From the NCBI GenBank assembly GCA_947044405.1, contig CAMRHE010000018.1:5146001-5210000 (forward strand): DNA of 64,000 nucleotides, read 5' to 3'. This document shows, one piece after another, positions 1 to 10,579 of this stretch (positions within the stretch are counted from its first letter, which is position 1; every line of letters starts with the position of its first letter). The DNA is from Leptodactylus fallax (Eukaryota; Chordata; Amphibia; Anura; Leptodactylidae). The notes below the pieces were generated by a model that was not told the origin of the DNA, ran no database searches, and saw only the letters and a list, made by a program, of their open reading frames with translations. The translations under genes were made by a program, and so were the position numbers.

Positions 1-485
1 GATCAAAGTCTCATGCATGGGATGGGACTTCTTCTTCTGCATGGAGCTCACCACGGACAGTATCCTTCTGTCACCCACCACCTGCACTGGGTCCAGTGAG
101 CTCCCCAGGACAGAGCTGGCCTTTCTAATCAGCTTGTCAAGTTTATTTCTGTCCCTGGTTGATATACTGCTCCCCCAGCAGGCCACTCCAAAGAAGATGG
201 CTGATGCCACTACCGAGTTGAAGAAAGTTCTAAGAAGTGCCCCCCGGATTCCAAAGGCTCTCAGCTTCCTAAGCAGGTAGAGCCTGCTGTGGCCCTTCCT
301 GTACAGGGCCTCCATATGATCTGCCCAGTCCAGCTTATTATTAAGGAGCAAACCCAGGTACTTATAGGTGTTCACAATCTTGATGCCCGTCCCCAGGATG
401 TCCACTGGTTTAGGAGGGCTTCTGCCTTTACGGAAGTCCACCACCATCTCCTTGGTCTTCCCCGCGTTAATCTTCAGGTGGTTCC
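1..485 (-). pseudogene. C-terminal region of LINE reverse transcriptase ORF, shifted frame
   Basis: After the frameshift near 485, the minus strand continues as LINE protein: LKINAGKTKEMVVDFRKG, then YKYLGLLLNNKLDW, then the C-terminal segment with SVVASAIFFGVACWG and RKASSVLGSSLDPVQVV. This is the thumb and C-terminal region typical of L2/CR1 ORF2. It is open to the first base of the window, so the element continues to the left. A single missing base separates it from the upstream RT segment. Confidence 0.85.
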
Positions 486-1556
486 GGTGGCCCAGTCCAC
501 AAAATCCTGGTTCAGTTCTCTGTACTCCCTACCATCATCATCTGTGATGAGACCCACTATTGCAGAGTCGTCAGAATACTTCTGTAGGTAGCAGCTGGAT
601 GAGTTGCACCTAAAATCTGCAGTGTACAGTGTGAAGAGGAAAGGGGCGAGAACCGTACCCTGAGGTGCCCCCGTATTACAGATCACGGTACCTGACACAC
701 AGTCTTGGGCTCTCACGTATTGAGGTCGATTTGTGAGGTAGTCTAGGATCCAGTTGGAGAGGTGGTGGTCCACTCCAGCAAGGCCCAGCTTGTCCCTCAA
801 TAACCTGGGCTGTATGGTGTTAAAAGCACTGGAGAAATCAAAGAACATTATTCTCACTGTGTTCCCTGGTTTCTCCAGGTGAGACAGAGCCCAGTGCAGA
901 AGATGGATGATGGCATCATCTACCCCAATGCCCGGCCGATAAGCAAACTGGAGGGGGTCCATAGCAGGGCTCACTAGAGGGCGGAGATGTGTGAGAACCA
1001 ATCTCTCCAAGATCTTCATCAGGTGGGATGTCAGTGCTACAGGTCTGTAGTCATTGAGGTCCATAGGGTGGGGTTTTTTTTTGGGGCGAACTGGTACCAC
1101 ACAAGAATATTTCCATAATTCAGGGACTATTTCCTGCCTCAGGCTCATATTATACATATATGTAATTATACCACACAGCTGGTCCCCGCAAGTCTTAATT
1201 AGCCTTGCACTGATGTCATCTGGCCCTGCGGCTTTCCTCGCCTTGATCTTTTTCATCTCCTTCCTCACCTGGGCCCGTGTGAAGGTCAGACTGTGGCCAG
1301 ATAAAGACGGATTTCTGGATTTACTGGTCTGTTGGGAAGTGGCCGCATGGGGAGAAGTCATTGTGGTGGGGGGAGCTGAAGGACATACTGGGGTGGGAGG
1401 ATCTGGTGTGTGATCAAATCTGTTGAAGAATAGGTTTAGTTCATTAAGCCAATTAACATCTGCCTCAATCTGGCAGACAGACTGTTTATGACCCAAAATT
1501 GACTTAAGCCCCTCCCAGACCCCCCTTATGTCTTTTCTTTCCATTTGCTTTTCCAT
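474..1556 (-). pseudogene. Reverse transcriptase domain of L2/CR1-like LINE
   Basis: This 360-codon open stretch is the reverse transcriptase core that copies LINE RNA into the genome at a nicked target. Visible motifs in order are AGPDD (residues 110-114), LNDYRPVALTS (167-177), FDFSSAFN (239-246, first catalytic Asp), GAPQGTVLAP (296-305) and YSDD (327-330, the catalytic pair; most relatives have FADD or YADD). It is not a complete protein. The same coding sequence continues upstream in another frame to about 1665 (an extra A in an A-run near 1550) and downstream in another frame from about 485 to the window edge (one base missing). The apparent start Met is therefore internal. The clade is assigned from motif style (L2, Maui, CR1); Rex1 is the main alternative. 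Confidence 0.88.
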
Positions 1557-1667
1557 TTTTTTCTTTATAACTGGCTTTTCCTTGCCTGATTAGATGCCTC
1601 AGCTCCTTTTGTACTTCCTTCAACCCCCCCCTATCTCTTGTCTTAAAGGCCCCTTTTTTCTCCTTAG

Positions 1668-1773
1668 GTGGTGTTTTTTTATTGGTGTTTTTTTTTTTTT
1701 TTTTTTTTGGGGGGCCCCTCTTTTTTTTTTTTTTTTTTTTTTTTTCTAATAAAATTATTTTTTTTTTTTTTTT

Positions 1774-1807
<34 letters not shown>

Positions 1808-2056
1808 TTTTTTTTGTTTTTTTTTTTTTTTTTTTTTTTATAATCTCCCCTTGCCTCATCACTCTCCTCGGATCATATCCTCACTGTGCGGGTGACAGCT
1901 GGTTCTCTACGGGCGAGGGGGGGGTCCACGGGGGGGGGGGGCGGGGGGGGGGGGGGGGCCCCCCGGGGGGGGGGGGGGGGGGGGGGTTATGCCCCCCCGG
2001 GGGGGGGGGAAAGAACAGGGGGGGGGTTTTGGGGTCGGTGGGGGGGGGGGGTTTGT

Positions 2057-2101
<45 letters not shown>

Positions 2102-2143
2102 ACCCCCCCGACGAAGGGGGGGGGGGGGGGGGTGGTGGTAGTG

Positions 2144-2216
<73 letters not shown>

Positions 2217-2270
2217 GTGGGGGGGGGGGGGGTTGGTGGGTGGGGGGGGGGGTGGGTTGGTTTGCTGGTT
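1668..2270. repeat. Poly-T then poly-G tract, probable sequencing or assembly artefact
   Basis: Positions 1668-1838 are nearly all T and 1917-2270 nearly all G, with individual G runs of over 40. The block interrupts a LINE open reading frame exactly where endonuclease sequence should be. The two halves are separated by a short normal piece (about 1840-1915). Real DNA of this composition is unlikely. Confidence 0.8.
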
Positions 2271-2325
2271 TTTGATTATTGTTTGTTTTTGTTGTTTGTT
2301 GTTTTTTAATTTGATGTGTTAGGGT

Positions 2326-2826
2326 TTAATATTTATTATTTATAAAAAGTGTGGGCTGCCCCCCTTCCTTTTTTCCGCTGCTCTGTTTGGTGGGGGGGTG
2401 GGGGGGGTTTTTAAAAAAATCCAAGGAGACCAGAGGGTCAGGAGTAACTTCAGTGAGCCAAGTCTCTGTAAGTAGCATCATGCTGCACGCCCGAAACTCC
2501 TGATGATGCCTGGTGAGCGCTGTTAGTTCATCCATCTTGTTTGCAAGAGATCTCACATTGCCCATAATGATGGAGGGAACAGCTGGTCGGTAACGCCTCT
2601 TTTTAATCCTCTGAAGAATACCAGCTCTGCATCCCCTCACCCGCTTTTTCTTTCTCCAAAGCTCGTGGGGGATGTGTGACCAGATGGTATGCCGTCCTGC
2701 TGTGTCTCTAAGCTGCAGAATTTCCTCTCTTGTATAGACAAAGGAATTGTCTGCATACACAAAAGATCCCATTTTCAAGCAGAACAAAAAGACAAAAGCA
2801 AAAAAAAAAGTATCACAAGGGTCCAA
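2326..2826 (-). pseudogene. N-terminal and start of AP-endonuclease domain of the LINE
   Basis: This 166-codon frame belongs to the same LINE. Residues after a basic stretch (KKRRYRPAVPSIIMGN) match the start of an apurinic-type endonuclease: the N in MGNVRSL and the E in LTETWL are metal-site positions of that family. The domain breaks off near 2400 in T/G homopolymer sequence, so the rest of the endonuclease (about 150 residues) is missing. The upstream part has low similarity to anything I recognise and may be the LINE's own N-terminus. Confidence 0.7.
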
Positions 2827-2947
2827 GTCTTTGTGTGTGTTTCTTCATAGTGCAAAGTCCTTAAGTAGAGAGGTAAAAAACGAGACAAAGAAAGAAAAAT
2901 AAGATATAGAGTCTCAGAGCTGCTGTAGCAGGCAGCCACTCCAGCGG

Positions 2948-2957
2948 CGCCATCTTG
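2948..2957 (-). promoter_or_regulatory. YY1-like motif at LINE 5' end
   Basis: CAAGATGGCG on the minus strand sits within a few bases of the LINE's apparent 5' end. YY1 sites of this form direct accurate start-site use in mammalian L1 5' UTRs. The function here is inferred from the match only. Confidence 0.4.
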
Positions 2958-3281
2958 AAAAAAAAAAAAAAAAAAATGACGCTGGACGTGACCCCTGAGG
3001 TCCTGTCAGTGGTCTCTTACGTCAGGCAGAAGCGCCCGAAGAGCACAGAGCAGCTGTGGATCCAGGGAAGGGGAGTTAACATTGTTTTTTATGTTTGTCA
3101 TCTCTCTTGGCCCTCCGCTTATTATACTCTGGGGTCTGAAGAGACCCCACAATATAATAATAGCAGTTTTGTTTCGGCTGTGTTTGGTCCGATCAAAACT
3201 GCTGGGCTCGGGCTGCCCGTGCCAGGTAAATAAAGCTCGTGTACCACTCTTGGCACGCGTGCTGGGCGTTGCTGACCCCTG
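2958..3281. mobile_element. hAT-type element, right part with TIR
   Basis: The right end reads GTTGCTGACCCCTG; its reverse complement begins CAGGGGTCAGCAAC, a typical hAT terminal repeat. The next 8 bases (CACTAGAC, 3282-3289) would be the target duplication, but the left end is hidden by the LINE. It shares a hairpin module (about 3085-3161) with the larger hAT element at 22575-23975. An A-run (2958-2977) separates it from the LINE 5' end. Confidence 0.6.
3119..3161. repeat. Imperfect hairpin module shared with the 22.6-kb hAT element
   Basis: ATTATACTCTGGGGTCT is followed, after a short loop, by its near complement. The flank before it (TTTTTATGTTTGTCATCTC) also matches the flank of the copy at 23362-23399. 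Confidence 0.75.
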
Positions 3282-3324
3282 CACTAGACAATGCACAGCA
3301 CTGCACTTGGTAAGCACCAAAGAG

Positions 3325-3650
3325 TTAGGGCTGGGCAATTAAATAAAAAAATCAAAAATGAAAATCAGCTCAATTAATAGTTTTGAAATTTGCTCACATT
3401 GATTCCAATTATTTGATATCTATGCCATCCTGTCTCACATTGACATTTGCTAAAGGATATAGTCACTAACTATCTAATTAGGATTGCTGATATGTGAATA
3501 ACCAAAACCAAAAGTCAGTGGCACAATGAGGCATATAAATAGAGGTGTGGAATGCAAAAGGGGAGTGTCCTAAAATAATCGTTCACTAATCGTAATTAGG
3601 GTAAAATGTTCAATCAATTGCGATTTTGATTTAGGTCATAATCGCCCCAT
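3325..3650. mobile_element. Probable non-autonomous DNA transposon with degenerate TIRs
   Basis: The left end AGGGCTGGGCAATTA and the reverse complement of the right end (ATGGGGCGATTATGACC, then AAATCAAAATCG) resemble each other over about 45 bp. No ORF is present. The superfamily is not assigned. Confidence 0.45.
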
Positions 3651-4676
3651 AGCAATTAATATTATAATCCCACAAAACCCGTTTAAAAGGGTTATATGGG
3701 GGATGGAAATTTTTATTTTAGAAATGTGCCTACTATATAGCAGACCTGTCCCCTTAGCTTTGTAGAGCGGGGGGAGATGTCTCATTCCTCAAGCTCCCCT
3801 GCTGCTGCTCTGGCTCTCTATGATGTCACCAACTCCACTCTACTTTGGATAGAGGTCAGAGTGGAGTCACTCACGTAACCAAGAGTCAGAGCGTCAGCAA
3901 GGAAAGCTTGGGAAAGAGACTTTGTTTTCCTATGGTCCTGATACTTCACAAACCAATGACATCAAAATTGTTCCATCAATGCAATAAATGAAATCCATGT
4001 TACAGATGCACACATGTCATGATATGTGTGCAATGAGACAATTAACTTTTCAAGACAATATTGTTTTGTGATTTTGTATTGTAAAATTGCATGACATATG
4101 GCCACCCCTCTTAATTCCCTTCATCTATGGTTCTGTTGTGTATTGCAGCCTGTCATAGCCTTTGTTAGAATGTTGTGATACTGTATTGAAATGGTTTAAT
4201 GAGAAATTAGAGTCTTTGAAGCGGATATCTAGCTTCCATAAATGTAAATACATCCACAACAGTGCTAAATACTGTTCCCTTGTGCACCCTTTGCTTGGAT
4301 TTATTTTACTTGCTGATCCTTGTATTACTGTAATTTACATGTAGTGAATCAGTGGACAAACTACATTTCCCATGATTCATCTGCCTGCTCTCACTCTGTG
4401 TACCCCTCTCTTCTCTACTCTCTCCTCCTCCCTGCAACAGGTCTGTTTTGTGACACAGCATCTGTACTGTGTTTCACTTCTTCAGTCCATGCAGCATCGC
4501 TCTCCCCCGCATATCTGACCAGGCTATAAATCACTCCCATGAGTGGCTTCAAGGGGCAATGAGGTCATGTGCTGTGACATTTCGATTGCTGGCTGAACTT
4601 CTCACAGGTGGGGGGGTTAGTGAGCTTGCAAAGGAAACATCACAGCGGTGTTTAATGACCTGAAAATTAATCAGTG
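3651..4676. other. Unassigned intronic sequence
   Basis: No coding segment or element with two recognisable ends is visible. About 4340-4600 looks repeat-like (a pyrimidine-rich stretch) but cannot be named from the sequence alone. Confidence 0.5.
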
Positions 4677-5477
4677 TGTGATGATGAGAGAACTCCAGTT
4701 ATGTACTTTTGTTTGATGTGTGTTGCTCTATATACAAATTCCCTAATCCTGTTAGTCCTATGTTGTGTTTACATTGCGGGTCAAATCGCTTCATTGGTTT
4801 TATCTGTATACAAGGGGAGATTGCCCTTTCTGGCTCCAGTCCAACAGTTTTATTACCCTTGGACAAACAGATGTCAAAGAAGGGAGAGAGGCCTAATGAC
4901 CCTCAGCTCAATCCAGACACAACTTTCCAGCAGCCAGGAAAACATCCTTTTTTCTCAGGATCCTGCAGTGGGGGTAAGAGGAAAGGAGTTGTGGCTGGAC
5001 ACTGGTCTTAACTGAGACTGAGACCTGGATTCTTTGTCACAACTGTGGAAGCAGCTAAGAGAGCTGGATGTGTCCATTTTCACTACAGAAGATCTCCAAG
5101 CTTCCTGGAACCAAAGACTTAAGTATTATTCTGCTTTATTCCTTTTATTTTATAGCTGTTGGTATTGTGTCATTTATCTCTCTATATATGTTGCACTAAA
5201 CCATCTTGGTATTAAAGTGTTAACTTTAAGACTACTTTGTGTATGCTCTATGAACCCATTATCTTTTTGAAGTGTATATGTGCGCAAGGTTTCTGCTGGA
5301 CCTGGAACAGCAGTGGTGGTGGCGGCGTGTATTTGGGGTGTGTGGAGTATGCTGGAGTGCATCTTACACTCAATTTGCAGCCTGACTGAAGAATGAGTGC
5401 AAGATTGAGTGAGCAGAGTTGAGTCGACTCCTCACAGCCGCACCCGCGTCACGTTCTAGGAAGGCCTGTACGTGACA
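4677..5477 (+). mobile_element. Candidate solo LTR (801 bp)
   Basis: The segment starts TGTGATGATG and ends ACGTGACA (TG...CA) and is flanked by direct 5-bp copies of CAGTG (4672-4676 and 5478-5482), as expected for LTR-retrotransposon insertion. An ATTAAA polyadenylation-type signal lies at 5211-5216. The last 55 bp or so (from CTCCTCACAGCCGC) are closely matched near 63485-63540, so this is a repeat family. No internal retroelement coding sequence is present, consistent with LTR-LTR recombination. Confidence 0.55.
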
Positions 5478-5482
5478 CAGTG

Positions 5483-6218
5483 CTGAATTTAAACAGGATA
5501 TATATTAGGAAGTGTTTTGTATTTATGCAACCTGTTATTTGGCCTATATTTTTTCTAAAAATGGACAAGCCCTTTAACAATATTTGAGACAAATTAAAAG
5601 TTTGAAAAATAAGGGGGAGGAAGGTAATCCGTAACCAGAACTGCATTTGTTTGTAATGATAAGGTCCATTACTTGTTAGGGATTTTACAATTCTGTAAAT
5701 ATCTAAATCTAGTTTTTGTGTTTACTTACAGTAAGTCTTTCTAATTTCACTAGCTTCCCAACAGATATGTTGGCCTCCTCCCCTCCTTCCCACTCCACTG
5801 TCTTATACTTGTTTGTTTTTGGAAAATTGAACAATACACTGGTACTTGGTCCATTGTATCAATATCTATTGTATGCTTATAAATGTCTAATAAGAAAATA
5901 CACATGTGTAGAAGATAAACATAATTATACAAAATCACTGCTTAGTGTGATTTCAGTCCAAACCCTGCTGTATATAGCAGAGATATGATCGACATGCCTA
6001 GAAGAAGATTAATGGTTACTATAAATATGTCTTAAGTGGTTATTCTGAGCATGTTATTATGTGCATACATTTTATGGGTTGTGAAACTCCACCTAGTTAA
6101 ACTTGAGTCTAGGCAGACTTACTGACATACAATGGTGAATGCACACGGGTATAAATGCATTTCCACAAAGTATATCAGTTAGATATACTGTATCACACAT
6201 ACATCAAGGGTTTTCTGC
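5483..6218. other. Unassigned AT-rich intron
   Basis: No conserved ORF, paired termini or tandem repeat is seen here. Confidence 0.5.
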
Positions 6219-6220
6219 TA

Positions 6221-6596
6221 CAGATGCAGCTCAATAAATTAGAATATCTTTGAAACGTTTATTTATTTCAGTAATTAAGTTAAAAAAGTGACCTCCTATA
6301 TTTTCTAGATTCTTTACACACAGAGTGTTCTATTTCAAGTGTTTCATTTCTGTAAATGTTGATTATGGATTACAGGTAATGAAAACCCAAATCTAAGAAA
6401 ATTTGAATATTGTAAAAAAGTTCAGTATTGTAAATTCAGTGTATCACCTGCCAAGGTTTCCTAAGCCTTTAAATGGTCCCTCAGTCTGGTTCAGTAGGAC
6501 ACACAATCATGGAAGACGCTGATTATGAATTGTATTACTGAATTACTGAAATGAATGAACGTTTCAAAAATATTCTAACTTATTGAAATGCACCTG
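6221..6596. mobile_element. Small Tc1/mariner derivative, copy 1 (376 bp)
   Basis: It is bounded by TA (6219-6220, 6597-6598). The TIRs begin CAGATGCAGCTCAATAAATT and, on the other strand, CAGGTGCATTTCAATAAGTT. There is no transposase ORF, so it is an internal-deletion derivative. A second copy of nearly the same length lies at 10196-10577. Confidence 0.85.
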
Positions 6597-6736
6597 TATA
6601 ACAAGGCAGTATAGGAGAAGTAATGATTCATTAAAAGGCAGTATAGTTATATACACAGCTGTCTATTGCCACTAACAGCAGGCTTATCTGTACACAGCTG
6701 TATTCAGCTCTATTTGCCCCAAACTGGAGTAGCATC

Positions 6737-7132
6737 TTAAAGAAGACGTCCTCATCGATGTGTGGTATTATATACTACTATAAAGCCGACAGTGCGCTGA
6801 ATTCAGTGCACTGTCGGCTTTCCTGGTATGCGCCCCGGTGTTGGACATATCAGTGCAGTTAATTTCTACACCGATATCTCCCCACTGTCAGAAGGGCGGG
6901 CCTTACAGCCTAGCATCATTACTGGGCTGTGCAAGTCCCCCCTCTCTAACAGAACGTTTACATAGACTTGTACTGTCGGGGGGAGAGTTCCTCACAGCCC
7001 AGCGATGACACTAGGCTGTAAGGCCCACCCTTGATAGTGGGGAAATATCGGTGCCAAAATTAACGGCACTGATCTCTCCAGCACCGGGGCGCATAGCAGG
7101 AAAGCGATGAGGCTGTAAAAGATCCTCTTTAA
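6737..7132. mobile_element. TTAA-flanked palindromic MITE, family A copy 1
   Basis: TTAA bounds the element at both ends (6737-6740, 7129-7132), with ends AGAAGACGTCCTC and GATCCTCT. The two halves are inverted copies of each other. A near-perfect 40-bp hairpin centred on GAATTC (6782-6821) marks the family. Other copies are at 21852-22352 and 26028-26331. A TTAA target fits piggyBac or Kolobok elements. Confidence 0.75.
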
Positions 7133-7458
7133 ATGGCCTCTGGGGACAGCAACAGGAAGCTAAGAGTTTACCTTCCCTTTTTCAGGTTTCTTGCAAAAAT
7201 ATGAGAAAAATTATGGATGAACAAAAGGCAAACTTTTAGGCAGGTGCAAAACTAGAGGGTCACCAGAATTGTCAGCAACAATTATAATAAAACTAAAATT
7301 AAAACTGTAAAGCTTTTGTAAGTCAGGGAATTTTTTCATAAAAAAAATTCACACTCTGAAATAATGGTGCTCATTCTAAACACCATACAAATGATTTATT
7401 AAGACTGGCATACAGTCTAGTATGATAAGCAATACTAGAGCAAAATGCACCAAAATTA

Positions 7459-7921
7459 TTAAATGGGTCAGCCACTTTCAGACCAATATTGATAGACAAA
7501 TGATAATGTTTGTATAATAAAAATTGTACAATTTTCTAATACACTTTCTGTACCAATTCCCCACAGTTTTCTAGATCTCTGCTTGTTCTCATTTATTCTC
7601 CTCCCAGTGGATAAAAATCAGTCCATGGCCATGTGATCTACAGTCCATGGTCATGTGATCTACAGTCCATGGTCATGTGATGGACACACAGGTGCACAGG
7701 CAGATGTCTGATTACTGTGACTATAACGAGCTGTGCACCTGTTTGTTCATCACATGACCATGGACTGATTTTTATCCACTGGAAGTAAGCAGAGCGAATG
7801 ACAGCAAGAATACTATGAGGAATTTATACAGAAAGTAAATTGGCAAATTGTATAACTTTTTATCATACAAACAATAACATTGGTCTCTCAACATTGGTCT
7901 GAAAGTGGCCAACCCCTTTAA
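7459..7921. mobile_element. TTAA-flanked palindromic MITE, family C copy 1
   Basis: TTAA lies at 7459-7462 and 7918-7921. The ends read TGGGTCAGCCACTTTCAGACC and, inverted, GGGGTTGGCCACTTTCAGACC in near-match. The core arms contain GTCCATGGTCATGTGAT. Inside, a 22-bp unit is present three times in tandem (about 7617-7682). A related element is at 37760-38150. Confidence 0.75.
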
Positions 7922-8880
7922 GAGGTTTATACCCCTTAATAATTTTAGCTCATCTTTGGTGGTACACACAACAGAAACTAACATTGAGGTGAGTATGATC
8001 TCCTGACAAAGAAAAAACACACAGTTATGAATAATGTCCCTTAGTTGTGGTTGCAAAATAAGCAAATGCCTTGACAAATGTTTCAGATTTAACCTTCATG
8101 TTAACCCTACACTAGATCCCAGCAATGATCCAGGCCATAACTTTCCAACCTACAGCTACATACTGTACACAGGACCCAATTTCCCCTGCTGTGCCCATGT
8201 AGAAGTGTAGGACAATTATCTGTAAAAAGCAAAGTAGTAACATTTCACGAATGTGCCCATGTCATTGTATCAACCATCCATAATATTATTACCCTATATA
8301 ATTGTGCTAGCCATAGAGTTAACCATAAGAGCACCTACTAAATAGTTTTGTCAACAACAGTGCCCAGACAGATGTAGCAAGATAATTGCCTATACCCATA
8401 CAGCAGCCACTGCAGTGCACATACCAATCCGCTAGCCACAGTGCTCCTATAATACAACCCATCGGTCAGCTTTACAGCCGTGCTCTTCAGCTCTTACTTT
8501 TATAATCTCTGCAGAGTTTAACATTAGAGAAAACAATTTTGGGTATAATATGATAGATCTGTGGCTTACAAGCAACTGCCAAGAATCCAGGACTGGCTCA
8601 CTAAATCCTAGACAGTTGTTTGGCAAGGGGATGGGTACTCACCAGCCACATGAAATAGACCAACAACCCACACATTGTCCTGAAGCCACACTGTGGCCAG
8701 CATGGTTATTCGAAATATACTGTAAATCTACAAACTATCTTTTTATTTTTTCCACAACAATACAGAATAATGTCTTAGACTCCATTCATATAACAGTTTC
8801 TTATCTGTTTAGTGGCTTTGTTTGGTTTGGTTTTTTACTGATCACAAATAGAGTTTTCATACTGCTGACCCAAGTTATGG
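7922..8880. other. Unassigned intron
   Basis: The short frames here have no recognisable domain, and no paired termini are visible. Confidence 0.5.
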
Positions 8881-9200
8881 ATAGGTGATGTAATCGATGG
8901 GGATCCAACATCTAAACCGACACAGATCAGCTTTTCTGACAGCTAGGATGGGGAGCGCATTAAGGCTGTTCCCATTCAAGTAATAGGAATGGCGCTGCAA
9001 TTCATGGAACCACTGCTATGCAGTGGATGGGGCTGCTTCTCTTCTTCTATTACTTAAATAGGAGGAGACTGCACACGCTCCCTATCCACTGCACCCGTTC
9101 CTACAGGCTGCTGGGACTGCTGATCTGTGCGGGGTTCAGGTATCACACACCCACAGATCACGTACTGAAAAAAACATTTGGGGCCGGAAAACCCCTTTAA
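8881..9200. repeat. Interspersed repeat ending in a TTAA terminus
   Basis: The segment GGGGATCCAACATCTA...CAGATCAGCTTTTCTGACAG and its inverted partner near 9110-9160 (GGGGTTCAGGTATC, ACCCACAGATCACG) form a loose palindrome. The right end AAAACCCCTTTAA resembles other TTAA-MITE ends in the window. A relative lies at about 36440-36765. Confidence 0.5.
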
Positions 9201-9439
9201 CTGATTCACTAGTAAACTGATGCCAATGGAAGGCAATACATTTACAAAGAAAACGGAAAGCAACAGATTTGTTTATTCCACAATGTCCCTCTATGCTAAC
9301 AGATGCCCTTCTGCTCGCATCCGTTTTTAGAGGACCTGTTTAACAGATGCAAAGAAACATGATGTGAATGTGCCCTTACATGGCATTTCAAGCATTGGGT
9401 ATAAAGATAAATTCTTGTATTTATTCTTATAATATTGAT

Positions 9440-9503
9440 ATGCAAAGTGCTGCGGAATATGTTGGCGCTATATAAATAAAAACTATTATTATTCTTATTA
9501 AGA
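9440..9503 (+). repeat. SINE/LINE 3' tail (GCGCTATATAAATAAA type)
   Basis: AAGTGCTGCGGAATATGT followed by TGGCGCTATATAAATAAA and an ATT-rich tail is the 3' end of a widespread amphibian-type interspersed repeat. Related pieces occur at about 35873-36200, 51280-52220 and 63640-63860. Confidence 0.6.
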
Positions 9504-10193
9504 TTTCCCTACTTGTCGGCCATAGACGAAAATCTGACTGGTAATTTAATGTGAAAATTGTTAATTTCTGAGAAGCAACACAAAATAAATAAGTTGTGAA
9601 GCTTCCAGAATTGTGCTCAATTTACTGCCTTCAAATGCTACTTAATAGTTATTACCAATCATTAGGAAATTTGACAATTCCAGCAGAACTTTTAAGGACA
9701 TGGATCACTTAGTTATGAAAATTAATTATTATCTAATAGCAACAGACATTTATTTAATCATGGTCACAGCGTGAGTCAGGCGAAAAGTATAGTTCTTCAT
9801 CAAGCAAAACTAAAAGTAATAATATGTTATTCTGTTATCAAAGCTAATAAAAGGCGCTGTCTTTTTCTGCAAACCTGATGTAGAACAATGTAGTGATGCA
9901 CAAGGATTTACAATAAAGATAAATCACCGTTCAGCCATGCAGTAAGCATCAGTATGGCTGCTATGATACTATAAAGGAAAAGAAGAGGAGAAGGCAGAGC
10001 CTGTAATCTGCCCCACCACAGGAGGATATCGATAGTTTTACACAGGACTGGAGGTGAATCTACAGCATTATCAATGCACTTCCATATGGGTAAAGAACAA
10101 CTTCAGCTCTGCTATACAGTGTATAAGAGAACCTCTATTTTATGGATATTGTTGACACATACTGAGTTCTCACACTGCCTTCACCAGGGTATA
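9504..10193. other. Unassigned intron
   Basis: AT-rich sequence with no recognisable coding or repeat boundary. Confidence 0.5.
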
Positions 10194-10195
10194 TA

Positions 10196-10577
10196 CAGGT
10201 GTATCTCAACAAATTAGAATATCTTTGAAACATTTATTTCTGTCAGTAATTAAATTAAAACAGTGACCTCCTATATTTTCTAGATTCTTTACACACAGAG
10301 TGTTCTTTTTTAAGTGTTTTATTTCTGTAAATGTTGATTATAGATTACAATGAAATGTAATGAAAACCCAAATCTAAGAAAATTTGAATATTGTAAAAAA
10401 GTTCAGTATTGTAAATTCAGTGTGTCACCTGCCAAGGTTTCCTAAGCCTATAAATGGTCCCTCAGTCTGGTTCAGTAGGACACACAATCATGGAAGACGC
10501 TGATTATGAATTGTATTACTGAATTACTGAAATGAATGAACGTTTCAAAGATATTCTAATTTATTGAGATGCACTTG
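10196..10577. mobile_element. Small Tc1/mariner derivative, copy 2 (382 bp)
   Basis: It is bounded by TA (10194-10195, 10578-10579) and starts CAGGTGTATCTCAACAAATT. It is closely similar to 6221-6596 over its whole length, including the internal GGACACACAATCATGGAAGA, and has the same internal deletion, so both copies spread as this short form. Confidence 0.87.
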
Positions 10578-10579
10578 TA

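Larger units (their letters stand above)
1..2957 (-). mobile_element. L2/CR1-like LINE, 5' part to window edge, with homopolymer block
   Basis: This non-LTR retrotransposon reads right to left. Its 5' end at about 2957 carries a CAAGATGGCG motif. The start of an endonuclease-type ORF follows (2826-2326), then about 600 bp of near-pure T and G runs (about 1668-2270), then the reverse transcriptase (1665-474) and the C-terminal region (about 480-1), which is still open at the window edge. The missing middle is about the size of the rest of the endonuclease domain and linker. At least two single-base frameshifts (about 485 and 1550) break the ORF. The 3' end is outside the window. Confidence 0.85.

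Noticed and set aside
1886..2322. Glycine-rich open frames
   Set aside because: They are translations of G homopolymers in a probable artefact.
3006..3338. 110-codon minus-strand frame
   Set aside because: It crosses the hAT end and its hairpin. No domain is present and the frame is explained by repeat sequence.
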